From Ignavibacteria bacterium (GTDB taxonomy: Bacteria > Bacteroidota > Ignavibacteria > Tepidaquicellales > OLB5): a stretch of DNA of 60,175 nucleotides. A program made the position numbers and the translations under genes. The stretch lies in contig JAUQWQ010000150.1 of assembly GCA_030835085.1 (NCBI GenBank), positions 1 through 60,175 on the forward strand. Reading direction: 5' to 3'. The notes below the pieces were generated by a model. That model saw only the letters and a list, made by a program, of their open reading frames with translations. It made no database searches and was not told where the DNA came from. Below are positions 17,317 through 26,433 of the stretch, piece by piece; position 1 is the first letter of the stretch; the number at the start of each line of letters is the position of its first letter.

Positions 17317-17324
17317 TAATTTTG
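17317..17324 (+). promoter_or_regulatory. Candidate TAnnTTTG -7 box immediately before the MoeB-like gene
   Basis: TAATTTTG ends six bases before the ATG at 17331. Transcription would begin at or next to the start codon, implying a leaderless or nearly leaderless message. Confidence 0.35.
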
Positions 17325-17330
17325 TTCGCA

Positions 17331-18518
17331 ATGAAGGATATCCCCGAAAGTATTACTATTGATAATATAGAGTTAACCGCAAATGAACTGGAGCGTTACA
17401 GCAGGCATCTGGTAATTCCGGAAGTCGGCAAAGCGGGCCAATTGAAGCTGAAAGCTGCAAGCATACTGGTGCTTGGTGCAGGCGGACTCGGCTCGCCGAT
17501 CAGTATGTATCTGGCAGCTGCGGGAGTTGGGAGACTGGGAATTGTTGATTTTGATGAACTGAGTTACTCAAACCTGCAACGGCAGGTTTTGTATTCCACA
17601 AATGATGTGGGTCACCAAAAAACAGAGCTTGCAAAACAGCGTTTAATGGAGATAAATCCTAATATAGAAATTACTCTATATAATGAGCGGCTCACAAGGG
17701 ATAATGCATTTGATATTCTGCGGGATTATGATATTATTGCCGATGGTACCGATAACTTCGCCACCCGGTATCTTGTTAATGATGCATGCGTGATGCTCGG
17801 CAAACCTTTTGTTTACGGCAGCATATTAAGATTTGACGGGCAGGTATCTTTTTTTGATCCCAAAACGGGTCCCTGTTACAGGTGTTTGTACCCTGAGCCT
17901 CCAATGGCTGGTGATTCACCCAACTGCGCCGATGGCGGAGTGCTTGGTGTCCTGCCGGGAATAGTGGGTTCGCTCCAGGCAAACGAGGTGCTGAAATACA
18001 TTCTTGGCAAGGGTGAATTGCTGAACGGCAGGCTGTTACTTATTGATGCACTGAATATGAAGTTCCGTGAAGTTAAATTTGCAAAAGATCCTGCCTGCCC
18101 GGTTTGCGGCAGTGATCCTTTAATTACCGAATTGATAGATTATGAATTATTCTGCAATAACACAATTAAAAAGGAAAGTATGACAGAACACAACGAATGG
18201 GAAATTACCGTTGAAGAATATAAACAGAGAGTGGATAAAGGTGAGAAAGTTTACCTGCTTGATATTCGCGAACCCCATGAAAGGGATATATCCAATATCG
18301 GCGGCGTGCTGATACCAATGAGCGAACTGCCTGAGAGAATGAATGAACTGCCGGAAGATAAAGATACTGAGATAATAGTATATTGCAGAACAGGGAACCG
18401 TTCGCATCATGTAACGTTATACCTGAAGGATAACATAGGTTACAGCAATGTGAAGAACCTTCTTGGCGGTATTCAAGCATGGCATGACAGGATTGACCCT
18501 GAAGTAAAGAAATATTAA
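17331..18518 (+). CDS. moeB: MoeB/ThiF-type adenylyltransferase fused to a rhodanese domain
   Basis: A 395-residue two-domain protein from the ATG at 17331. The E1-like domain (about 1-265) has the nucleotide loop GAGGLGSP, the [13 protein letters not shown] motif and two zinc CxxC pairs (CYRC and CPVC). The rhodanese domain (about 285-395) has the active-site loop CRTGNRS. MoeB/ThiF enzymes adenylate the C-terminal Gly-Gly of a sulfur carrier such as MoaD, ThiS or MoaD-like proteins, and the rhodanese domain supplies the sulfur. No sulfur carrier or molybdopterin gene is nearby. NadA starts three bases after the stop, so the two form an operon. The match to one specific pathway is open. Confidence 0.9.
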   Translation: MKDIPESITIDNIELTANELERYSRHLVIPEVGKAGQLKLKAASILVLGAGGLGSPISMYLAAAGVGRLGIVDFDELSYSNLQRQVLYSTNDVGHQKTELAKQRLMEINPNIEITLYNERLTRDNAFDILRDYDIIADGTDNFATRYLVNDACVMLGKPFVYGSILRFDGQVSFFDPKTGPCYRCLYPEPPMAGDSPNCADGGVLGVLPGIVGSLQANEVLKYILGKGELLNGRLLLIDALNMKFREVKFAKDPACPVCGSDPLITELIDYELFCNNTIKKESMTEHNEWEITVEEYKQRVDKGEKVYLLDIREPHERDISNIGGVLIPMSELPERMNELPEDKDTEIIVYCRTGNRSHHVTLYLKDNIGYSNVKNLLGGIQAWHDRIDPEVKKY

Positions 18519-18520
18519 AA

Positions 18521-19480
18521 ATGGAAACTACATTAAATAAACCCGTTATAGATATAGCGCCGCTTAACCTGGAAGAAGAGATAATTGCATTAAAGAAGAA
18601 AATGAATGCCGTTATCCTTGCACACTATTACCAGGAATCAGAAATCCAGGACCTGGCTGATCATATCGGCGATTCGCTTGAGCTTTCACGCCGCGCGGCA
18701 TCGACTGAAGCTGATGTAATAGTATTTGCCGGCGTTCATTTTATGGCGGAAACCGCGAAGATACTGAATCCAACAAAAAAAGTATTGCTGCCTGATCTAA
18801 ACGCAGGCTGCTCGCTTGCCGAAGGCTGTCCCGCGCCGCTATTTAAAAAATTCCGTGAAGAACACCCTGATCATTTGGTGATAAGCTACATAAACTGCTC
18901 CGCAGCCGTTAAGGCGCTTAGTGATATTATCTGTACATCATCAAATGCAGTAAAAATAGTTGAGCAGATTCCTAAAGAACAAAAAATAATTTTCGCGCCC
19001 GATAAAAATCTGGGTCGCTACATAATTAAAAAGACAGGACGCGATATGCTTCTTTGGGATGGAAGCTGTATTGTCCATGAAACTTTCAGCGATAAAAAAA
19101 TCATCGGGCTTAAAACTGAATATCCGAACGCACTGCTTATCGCTCACCCTGAATGTGAAGAAGTTGTACTGAACCGCGCTGATTTTGTTGGCTCAACAAG
19201 TGCGCTTTTGAATTTTACAAAAGATAATCCCGCAAATGAATTCATTGTTGCCACCGAAGAGGGTATAATCTACCAGATGCAGAAGGCTTCGCCTTCGAAG
19301 AAATTTATCCCCGCACCGCCAAATGCAAATTGCGCTTGTAATGAGTGTCCCTACATGAAATTAAACACCATGGAAAAACTCTACCTTTGCATGAAAGACG
19401 GCAAACCGGAAATAACTCTTGATGAGGAAATCCGCATGAGAGCATTAAAACCGATTCAGAAAATGTTAGAAATGAGTTGA
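18521..19480 (+). CDS. nadA: Quinolinate synthase A
   Basis: A 319-residue NadA that condenses iminoaspartate with dihydroxyacetone phosphate to quinolinate in NAD biosynthesis. It has the family blocks [46 protein letters not shown] and [13 protein letters not shown]. The cysteines needed for the [4Fe-4S] cluster are present: NAGC, the cysteine of YINCSA or DIICTSS, and [10 protein letters not shown]. Histidines and serines of the substrate pocket ([15 protein letters not shown]) are intact. The length is normal. It is co-transcribed with the MoeB-rhodanese gene upstream and the DUF971 gene ten bases downstream. Confidence 0.95.
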   Translation: METTLNKPVIDIAPLNLEEEIIALKKKMNAVILAHYYQESEIQDLADHIGDSLELSRRAASTEADVIVFAGVHFMAETAKILNPTKKVLLPDLNAGCSLAEGCPAPLFKKFREEHPDHLVISYINCSAAVKALSDIICTSSNAVKIVEQIPKEQKIIFAPDKNLGRYIIKKTGRDMLLWDGSCIVHETFSDKKIIGLKTEYPNALLIAHPECEEVVLNRADFVGSTSALLNFTKDNPANEFIVATEEGIIYQMQKASPSKKFIPAPPNANCACNECPYMKLNTMEKLYLCMKDGKPEITLDEEIRMRALKPIQKMLEMS

Positions 19481-19490
19481 TTGATAACCA

Positions 19491-19802
19491 ATGATACTCA
19501 CTCAATTCAAACGTAACCCCGATAATTCCACATTCCATATTTCATTTGATGACGGAATGGAATTCGATGTAGAAGCAAAATTGCTCCGTGAAAACTGTCC
19601 CTGTGCGGGCTGCAGCGGCGAAGAAGTGCTGCTATATAAATATACTCCGCAAAACAAAGCACCCTTAACTGAAGAATCATTTATGCTTGAAAAAGCTGAA
19701 ATTGTGGGAAATTATGCAATTCAGCTGAAATGGAAAGACGGGCATGATACCGGCCTGTATAACTGGAATTTTCTGAGGGAACTTGCTCAGTTAAAAAACT
19801 AA
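19491..19802 (+). CDS. DUF971-family protein
   Basis: A 103-residue protein matching the small DUF971 group, which is related to the N-terminal domain of gamma-butyrobetaine hydroxylase. Landmarks are FHISFDDGMEFDVEAKLLRE, CPCAGC near residues 36-41, and the C-terminal IQLKWKDGHDTGLYNWNFLR. In this group the cysteines and histidine may bind a metal, and members are often found near Fe-S or cofactor genes. Position directly after NadA and MoeB-rhodanese fits such a role, but the function is unproven. Its stop codon lies inside a terminator stem. Confidence 0.85.
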   Translation: MILTQFKRNPDNSTFHISFDDGMEFDVEAKLLRENCPCAGCSGEEVLLYKYTPQNKAPLTEESFMLEKAEIVGNYAIQLKWKDGHDTGLYNWNFLRELAQLKN

Positions 19803-19820
19803 CCGCATTGGTTAGTTTTG
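19795..19820 (+). terminator. Terminator overlapping the DUF971 stop codon
   Basis: AAAACTAACC (19795-19804) pairs with GGTTAGTTTT (19810-19819) over a five-base loop. The TAA stop at 19800-19802 lies in the left arm. Confidence 0.8.
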
Positions 19821-19906
19821 AAATACCTTATTCAATTGTAAATTTATCCTTTATACATTATTATTAAGCAAATTACGTTTTATTTGTCTATATTTTAATA
19901 CCGCAT

Positions 19907-22537
19907 ATGAAAAATAAATATACAGTATTTATAGTTTTTCTTTTGTTAACATCAGTATTGGTATTTTACTTTGTTTCCGGAAATTTCAAAACCAAAGAAA
20001 TAACAGTTGACGAAAACGGCAAACGCTTTCCGGCAGCAGAAAAAAAGGATCCCAACAGGCCTTCGGGCGTAATGGAATCAATGCAGCTGATGAGCCAGAT
20101 CAGGTCATTCCCGGATAATGACATTCCGCAGGATAAATTTTTTGCCGGGTATGAGCACTCCAAAACCATTCCAAGTTATGACGCTGTTCATGATTCACCA
20201 ACGCAGTGGCAGTCAATCGGACCCAATAACATCGGCGGGCGCAGCCTGTGTATGGCTTTCAGTCCGGTTGATACAGCAACATTATTTATGGGCTCAGCTT
20301 CCGGTGGATTGTGGAAATCTGTTACAGGCGGACTTGGCGCAAGCGCCTGGACAATGATAGAAACAGGGTATCCATCACTTGCGGTAAGCTCGATCGCTAT
20401 TGATTCTGCGAACCCGCAGACAATGTATATTGGCACCGGTGAAAGTTACGGGTACCAGTATTCGTTTAACGGCTTGGATATCCGTGTTACACGCGGCATG
20501 TACGGCATCGGGATATTAAAAACTACCAATGGCGGAACCTCATGGGTTAAATCACTTGACTGGTCATACAATAACCAGCGGGGGGTGTGGAGTGTAATAC
20601 TCAATCCAAAAAACAGGAATACTGTATACGCAGCGACTACTGAGGGTGTATGGAAATCAATTAATGCCGGCACTACATGGTTCCAGGTGCTTAATCACCA
20701 GATGGCGATGGATATGGAAATAAACCCGGCAGATACAAGTGTGCTTTATGTATCAATTGGTAACTTAACCAACAACGTACCCAATGCGAATGTAGGTATT
20801 TACAAAACTACCAATGCAGGCACATCATGGGTTAAATTAACAGGAGGTTTACCTGCATCATGGACCGGGAAAACAACTATTGAACTTTATAAGGGTAACC
20901 CTGATCTTGTATACGCAAGTGTCGCTAATGATCTATCATATGTGGGATATTATACCAGCACAAATGCGGGACTATCGTGGACCCTGAGAACCACCGGGGT
21001 TGGTATAGGCAACCAGGGGTGGTTCAACAATGCGCATTTGGTAAAAGCCAACGATCCCAACCAGATAGTAGTGGGCACAATTGATTTGGTTAAATCAATT
21101 AACGGCGGCTCAAATTTTACAACAAAATCAAACTGGTCTGCGTGGAATACCGGGGCAACTCCTCCGGGTCAGCCGGAGAGCTCCTCAAGTAATTTCGCGC
21201 ATGCAGATCATCATTATTTTATTTCAAATCCGTTAGACCCGAATAAACTTTACTGCATTACCGATGGCGGGCTGTACCGCTCAAATGACTTCGGGGAGAC
21301 ATATTATTCATGCAACGGCGGTTACGTTACATCACAATTTTACGCAAGCTTCGCAAACTCAATGCAGGATTCCATTTTCTGCCTTGGCGGCCTGCAGGAT
21401 AACCGCTCAGCGTTTTACCAGGGTACAACTGCATGGTATAAAACATTTGTAGGCGACGGATTCACATGTGCCATCAATTCACAGAATGATAATATCTGCT
21501 ATACTGAATATTCCTACGGAGATATATACCGCTCAGGTAACAGGGGAGTAAGCTGGTCAAACATCGGACCCCCGGGAGCAGGGAACGCATCTAACTACTG
21601 CTTTGCAGCACCGTTCATTTCAACGCGCGCAAATCCGAACATACTTTATGTTGGCGGAACGAATCTGTATAAATCTACGACAGGCAGCGGCTCATGGGTA
21701 AGCGTTGGTATACTCGGCGCTAAAGCGCTTTCAATGGATGCCTCGGCAACATCAAGCGATACGGTTTATATAGGGACCATTCCTGTTATTAACAGCCAGG
21801 ATGCAAAAATATATAAGCTAACCGGAAATACTTTAACAGATGTATCAAACGGGCAGATACCGAACCGGTACCCGACGGATATTCATGTTAATCCTAATAA
21901 CTCAATGGTTGTGTACGCAACCTTTGGTGGATTCGGCACAGGTCACGTTTACCGCACAACAAACGGCGGCTCTAGCTGGCAGAATATTTCAGGAAACCTG
22001 CCGGATATTCCGCACCAGACAGTATGCATTGACCCGCTTTACCAGCAGAATATATACGTTGGCAACGATCTTGGCGTTTATGTAAGTACAAATGCAGGTG
22101 CAAACTGGTTTACGTTTGCAACTGGAATGCCGTATGCATTGGTATTCGATCTGACAGTTGTTAACACAAGCCGCAACATAAGGGCAACAACGCACGGAAA
22201 TGGAATTTACGAAAGAGATCTTATCCAGAATCCTGTAGGTATTACTCCGATTGGCAGCGAAATACCGAAACAATTTTCTCTTTCGCAGAATTACCCAAAT
22301 CCGTTTAATCCGTCAACAAAAATAAAATTTGATATAAGCGGTAAATCAGTAGCACAGACATTCCTGTCTGTGTATGATATTCAGGGTAAGCTAATAGCAA
22401 CACTTGTCGATAAACAACTTAAACCCGGAAGTTATGAAATTTCATTTGACGCATCGGGAATATCGAGTGGTGTTTACTTTTACAGTATAAATGCCGGAGA
22501 TTTTACTGATACGAAGAAGATGATTCTATTGAAATAG
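19907..22537 (+). CDS. Secreted beta-propeller protein with T9SS sorting domain
   Basis: An 876-residue secreted protein. It has an N-terminal membrane/signal segment (VFIVFLLLTSVLVFYFVSG). A central part (about 95-780) carries at least seven Asp-box-like motifs of sialidase/Vps10/BNR propellers, for example TNGGTSWV, NAGTTWF, TNAGTSWV, NAGLSW, GNRGVSW, TNGGSSW and NAGANWF. The C-terminal T9SS type A domain (about 795-876) begins FSLSQNYPNPFNPSTKIKF and ends TDTKKMILLK. Propellers of this type bind or hydrolyse glycans, or only serve as scaffolds, and no catalytic residue can be named. The sorting domain contains an odd AQTFLSV insertion encoded by a palindrome (see findings). It is monocistronic, with a terminator at 22562. 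Confidence 0.85.
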   Translation: MKNKYTVFIVFLLLTSVLVFYFVSGNFKTKEITVDENGKRFPAAEKKDPNRPSGVMESMQLMSQIRSFPDNDIPQDKFFAGYEHSKTIPSYDAVHDSPTQWQSIGPNNIGGRSLCMAFSPVDTATLFMGSASGGLWKSVTGGLGASAWTMIETGYPSLAVSSIAIDSANPQTMYIGTGESYGYQYSFNGLDIRVTRGMYGIGILKTTNGGTSWVKSLDWSYNNQRGVWSVILNPKNRNTVYAATTEGVWKSINAGTTWFQVLNHQMAMDMEINPADTSVLYVSIGNLTNNVPNANVGIYKTTNAGTSWVKLTGGLPASWTGKTTIELYKGNPDLVYASVANDLSYVGYYTSTNAGLSWTLRTTGVGIGNQGWFNNAHLVKANDPNQIVVGTIDLVKSINGGSNFTTKSNWSAWNTGATPPGQPESSSSNFAHADHHYFISNPLDPNKLYCITDGGLYRSNDFGETYYSCNGGYVTSQFYASFANSMQDSIFCLGGLQDNRSAFYQGTTAWYKTFVGDGFTCAINSQNDNICYTEYSYGDIYRSGNRGVSWSNIGPPGAGNASNYCFAAPFISTRANPNILYVGGTNLYKSTTGSGSWVSVGILGAKALSMDASATSSDTVYIGTIPVINSQDAKIYKLTGNTLTDVSNGQIPNRYPTDIHVNPNNSMVVYATFGGFGTGHVYRTTNGGSSWQNISGNLPDIPHQTVCIDPLYQQNIYVGNDLGVYVSTNAGANWFTFATGMPYALVFDLTVVNTSRNIRATTHGNGIYERDLIQNPVGITPIGSEIPKQFSLSQNYPNPFNPSTKIKFDISGKSVAQTFLSVYDIQGKLIATLVDKQLKPGSYEISFDASGISSGVYFYSINAGDFTDTKKMILLK
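22314..22436 (+). repeat. T9SS sorting-domain DNA repeat, copy 1
   Basis: Bases 22314-22422 are identical to 24123-24231 (109 bases), and the match continues for 15 more with one mismatch. The repeat includes a palindrome ACAGACATTCCTGTCTGT read as QTFLSV. A second shared block covers the gene end and terminator (22520-22587). Confidence 0.9.
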
Positions 22538-22561
22538 TGTAATATTTTATTTTTTTATTCA

Positions 22562-22588
22562 GGCGATCTGCAATGGTCGCCTTTTTTT
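22562..22588 (+). terminator. Terminator of the propeller gene
   Basis: GGCGA (22562-22566) and TCGCC (22577-22581) form a stem followed by seven T. The identical hairpin recurs at 24371. Confidence 0.8.
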
Positions 22589-22885
22589 GTGACCCAAATC
22601 ATTGTTCTGCCTTAATTGCTGTATTATATTTGTATTGAACCCGATAATTGCCAAAAGATGCTTATAAATACCCGAGCCTTGATGCTGAAATATAACGTAA
22701 AGATATCATAAAATTTATTTAATCAAAGATTATTTGTAAAACGAATTTTTATTAAAAAATAGTCATGTTAATCGTTTAATCCGGTTAATCAAGGTTCTGC
22801 TTTAATATTGCAAAAAGCCTAAAAGTGTATTATTTTAGAAAATATACTTACTGGAATCCTTCTGTAAATGTTACATAAAGAAAAT
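22589..22885. other. AT-rich intergenic stretch
   Basis: No gene, repeat or RNA is recognised. A TATATTTG box (22625-22632) fits the -7 consensus but lies about 250 bases before the next start. Confidence 0.4.
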
Positions 22886-24346
22886 ATGACATTAAATAAA
22901 CAAAATATTCTGAAAACTAATAAAATTCTGATTATTGTTATATTCAGTTTATTTATTGCTATTTGTACCTACAGCCAGCCTCTAACATGGCAAAGAATTC
23001 TAAATAATGATTTCGGCGGTGTAAGCAAAGTTTTGCAAACCAACGACGGTGGGTTTGCCGCAATTGGAAGCACCAGATTAAATAATGAATATAAAATTAA
23101 TCTTACAAAATTAGATAAGTATGGTAATATTTTATGGGTAAAGATATACGGAATTGGATATGCAAATGCAAGGTGGGCTGAGATAACAAACGATAATGGA
23201 TTTAATATAGGTGGATATTCAGATTCAGCAGTAGGGAATTCAAAGGTTTTTTTAGTCAAAACTGATTCTTCAGGAAACATTCAATGGCAAAGATATTATT
23301 CATTCAGTAGTCTGGATCAGGGTAATTGTGTAAAGCAAACAATTGATAACGGATTTATTTTAGTTGGGCGTACCACGCTTTTTAGTTATAGCAGTATAAT
23401 ATTGATTAAAGTTGATAATGTCGGCAATGTACAGTGGAATAAAATAATGAATTTTGGCGTTGGTGTATCAATCCAAGAATTGCTAATATTAGAACAAGGA
23501 TATTTATTAGCCGGTTGGATTAATAATAATCCATCAGATATATTAATTATTAAAACAAATAATGTTGGAGATACAATATGGAGTAAAGTTTTTGGGGGTA
23601 CAAATACTGATGCAGCTTATTCGTCAGAAACATTAGGAAATTTTGGGTATTTAATCGGAGGTTATTCTAGTTCATATAATACTCACAGTGAGTCATATTT
23701 GCTTAAATTAGATACTTCCGGAAATTTGATTTGGCAAAAAACGTATAGTGGTGTTTATTCTGAGGAGTGTTCAGGAGTAAAATATAAGCCAGGTTTAGGA
23801 TATATTCTAGCTGGCTCAGCAGATACCGCAAATTTTTTATATACCAGAGCATTGATCAAAATAGTAGATACAAATGGAGTCCTGATAAAACAGGTTACAT
23901 TTTTCCCTGCCGATAGAGGAGGTTGGTTTAATGATTTGGAATTAGCCAATGATGGAGGATATATACTTGGTGGTACTGCAAACGTCAATTCTGCAAGTAA
24001 TATGTATGTTGCAAAAACAGACTCCTTGCTTCATGCTGAGCCAATCGGTATTTCTGTAATTACTCAGAATATACCTGAAGAATTTTCAATTTCACAAAAT
24101 TACCCTAATCCTTTCAACCCGGCAACAAAAATAAAATTTGATATAAGCGGTAAATCAGTAGCACAGACATTCCTGTCTGTGTATGATATTCAGGGTAAGC
24201 TAATAGCAACACTTGTCGATAAACAACTTAAGCCCGGAAGTTATGAGGTAACATATGAATCTTCGGGACTTTCGAGCGGTGTATATTTTTACAGAATAAA
24301 TGCCGGAGATTTTACTGATACTAAAATAATGATTCTATTGAAATAG
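22886..24346 (+). CDS. Secreted repeat protein with T9SS sorting domain
   Basis: A 486-residue protein from the ATG at 22886, chosen because it places the signal segment (ILIIVIFSLFIAICTYSQ) near the N-terminus. The body (about 40-400) contains about seven degenerate repeats of the delta-60 kind, each with LxKLDxxGNxxWxKxYGG and NDGGFxxxG elements, predicted to form a beta-propeller-like fold. The C-terminal T9SS domain starts FSISQNYPNPFNPATKIKF. The DNA of the sorting domain is nearly identical to that of the preceding gene, whereas the body is distinct and more AT-rich. This suggests cassette-like sharing of the sorting domain. The secreted role is unknown. Confidence 0.8.
   Translation: MTLNKQNILKTNKILIIVIFSLFIAICTYSQPLTWQRILNNDFGGVSKVLQTNDGGFAAIGSTRLNNEYKINLTKLDKYGNILWVKIYGIGYANARWAEITNDNGFNIGGYSDSAVGNSKVFLVKTDSSGNIQWQRYYSFSSLDQGNCVKQTIDNGFILVGRTTLFSYSSIILIKVDNVGNVQWNKIMNFGVGVSIQELLILEQGYLLAGWINNNPSDILIIKTNNVGDTIWSKVFGGTNTDAAYSSETLGNFGYLIGGYSSSYNTHSESYLLKLDTSGNLIWQKTYSGVYSEECSGVKYKPGLGYILAGSADTANFLYTRALIKIVDTNGVLIKQVTFFPADRGGWFNDLELANDGGYILGGTANVNSASNMYVAKTDSLLHAEPIGISVITQNIPEEFSISQNYPNPFNPATKIKFDISGKSVAQTFLSVYDIQGKLIATLVDKQLKPGSYEVTYESSGLSSGVYFYRINAGDFTDTKIMILLK
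24123..24245 (+). repeat. T9SS sorting-domain DNA repeat, copy 2
   Basis: Identical over 109 bases to 22314-22422, with the match continuing to 24246 with one mismatch. The shared block includes the ACAGACATTCCTGTCTGT palindrome. Confidence 0.9.
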
Positions 24347-24370
24347 TGTAATATTTTATTTTTTTATTCA

Positions 24371-24396
24371 GGCGATCTGCAATGGTCGCCTTTTTT
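24371..24396 (+). terminator. Terminator of the second T9SS cargo gene
   Basis: GGCGA (24371-24375) and TCGCC (24386-24390) with a following run of six T. It is identical to the hairpin at 22562. Confidence 0.8.
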
Positions 24397-24434
24397 ATTG
24401 TACTGACTCACTTTCATTTGGGTTACATAATAAT

Positions 24435-24442
24435 TAATTTTG
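24435..24442 (+). promoter_or_regulatory. Candidate TAnnTTTG -7 box before the GT-C-like gene
   Basis: TAATTTTG, 30 bases before the GTG at 24472 and about 100 before the ATG at 24544. Confidence 0.35.
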
Positions 24443-24471
24443 TTTAAATAATCAGCCAATATACAATAATT

Positions 24472-26283
24472 GTGAAACCATCATCATCAAAAGGTAAAAA
24501 TCCGGAGAAAACAAAAGTGACAACTTCCGTTTCAGGAAAAAGCATGGCTGACAATCGTTTTCCAGCCTTTTCGGGGTATGTTTTGACGGGGTTTCTCATT
24601 GTGCTGATTGGTATACTTGCCACTTCAAAACTATTCATAGATGATGATGTATTCTGGCATCTTGCAACCGGCAGATATATTGCGGGCACGGGTTTTTCAA
24701 TTCCTTCGTACGATGTATTTGGATTTTTAACTGCCGGCACATACTGGATTCCGTTTGAATGGGGCTGGGATGTATTGACATATTTCCTTTACAGCATGGG
24801 TGATTACCTTATGCTTTCGGTATTAAGGTTAATTCTGGTTTTGGGAATATTTGTTGTGCTGTATTTATCCGCAAAACGCGCCAGACTGCCAAATAGTATT
24901 TATACCATACTGGCGGTTATCCTTGCGTTCGGAATGCTTGTTCGCTTCAGTGTCCGCCCGCATCTTGTAACATATTTTTTTCTAATGCTGCTGTTATTCC
25001 TTTTATATTCATTTTACCATTACAAAAAAAATATTAAAATATTGTATATTTTACCGGTCATATTCCTGATATGGGCTAATATGCACATGGGTGTATTGCT
25101 GGGCGCGGGAATATTTTTTCTTTTTGTGGTTACTGTTTCCGCAAATTATTATTTTGCTAAGGGTAAAAATTATGAATATAAATTTTCCTCCTCAGAGCTG
25201 AAAATGCTGCTGGTAATATTTTTACTCAGTTTTGCAGCGCTTTTACTTAATCCGCATTTTATACAGACCTATCAGTACGCGATAACGCATTCGCAAATGG
25301 ATTCGCTTGATGATATCCAGGAATGGAAATCACCCTTTGATGCAAAGTTCGCTTCATTCTATTACATAAAAATTTATTACTTTTATTTATTGCTTGCCTT
25401 ACCGGTGCTGTATTATTCTTTCAGGAAGAAAGATATTTTTACCGCATTGCTTGTAGCTTTTATGGCGGCGTATTCCACGCAGTCGCTGCGCTTTATTTAT
25501 GACTACATGATAGTCTTATCCATACCGGCTGTAATTTCTTTGGGGTGGATGGTGAATCAAAACGCGCGAAATTTAGCCGGCAGGCTGTTTGACAGCGTGT
25601 ATTTTAATATTGCGCTTATTATCATTACCGCCTACCTTGCGGTGAACTCATATAATAATACCATATATAAAGAGCAGCTCGGCAACAGGTTCCGTGAAAC
25701 CGGAACGGGTATCAACGAAGATTTTTACCCGGTGCAGCTTGCTGAATTTATGAAGAAGGAAAAAATTACGGAGCTTGGCTCAAATCCGTTCAATAACCTG
25801 CGCATGGGCGGATATTTCATCTGGAACTTCCCCGGGAAAAGGAATTTTATAGATAGCCGCAACCTGAATAACGAAATTATGGCCGAATATAAAAGCATTG
25901 ACGGGCGTCATGCAGGATTTGAAAACAAACTTGATAAGTACGGGATTGACTATATAATGTACAGTCTGCCTTATTTAACAACCAGTGCGGGAGATATAGA
26001 AAAGAATCTTATAGCATATTTGAGCAAAAGTGAAAACTGGAAACTCATTTATTGGGATGACAGGTCATTTCTGTTCGTACGGAACAATGAAAAATTCCGT
26101 GAAGTTATTTCAGGGAATGAATACAAATATATCACCCCTTCAAATTATATTTTCCGCAGAAATATAATTACCGATGCATTAAAGAATGATAAGCAAAGAG
26201 TAGCTGCTGAATTGCAGCGCAAGAGAGCCGAAGAACCTGCTGGTCGCTTGGTAAATGATATGATTGTGAAGCTTGGCTTGTAA
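24472..26283 (+). CDS. Polytopic membrane protein, GT-C glycosyltransferase-like
   Basis: A 603-residue protein from a GTG. A later ATG at 24544 has a better ribosome binding site (AGGAAA) and would give 579 residues. About eleven membrane helices fill residues 40-400. The first extracytoplasmic loop carries an acidic motif (KLFIDDDVFWHLATGRYI, then PSYDVFGF), as in GT-C glycosyltransferases that use lipid-linked sugars. A soluble C-terminal domain (about 415-600) follows. No specific family could be named. A candidate promoter lies at 24435. The role in glycan assembly is inference from topology. Confidence 0.65.
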   Translation: MKPSSSKGKNPEKTKVTTSVSGKSMADNRFPAFSGYVLTGFLIVLIGILATSKLFIDDDVFWHLATGRYIAGTGFSIPSYDVFGFLTAGTYWIPFEWGWDVLTYFLYSMGDYLMLSVLRLILVLGIFVVLYLSAKRARLPNSIYTILAVILAFGMLVRFSVRPHLVTYFFLMLLLFLLYSFYHYKKNIKILYILPVIFLIWANMHMGVLLGAGIFFLFVVTVSANYYFAKGKNYEYKFSSSELKMLLVIFLLSFAALLLNPHFIQTYQYAITHSQMDSLDDIQEWKSPFDAKFASFYYIKIYYFYLLLALPVLYYSFRKKDIFTALLVAFMAAYSTQSLRFIYDYMIVLSIPAVISLGWMVNQNARNLAGRLFDSVYFNIALIIITAYLAVNSYNNTIYKEQLGNRFRETGTGINEDFYPVQLAEFMKKEKITELGSNPFNNLRMGGYFIWNFPGKRNFIDSRNLNNEIMAEYKSIDGRHAGFENKLDKYGIDYIMYSLPYLTTSAGDIEKNLIAYLSKSENWKLIYWDDRSFLFVRNNEKFREVISGNEYKYITPSNYIFRRNIITDALKNDKQRVAAELQRKRAEEPAGRLVNDMIVKLGL

Positions 26284-26326
26284 TACCATATAAATAACCC
26301 CGCTTTTAAATCTCCCGATTTTTCCG

Positions 26327-26334
26327 TAAATTTG
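26327..26334 (+). promoter_or_regulatory. Candidate TAnnTTTG -7 box before the ATP-grasp gene
   Basis: TAAATTTG, about 100 bases before the ATG at 26434, which has an AGGAG ribosome binding site at about 26417-26421. Confidence 0.4.
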
Positions 26335-26433
26335 TAGTTCCAACGAATAAAAAACCCAAAAAAACACACAAAAACAGCATTTTTAGCTCAGAATTTAGAA
26401 AAATAAATATATTTAAAGGAGTAATATAGCAGA

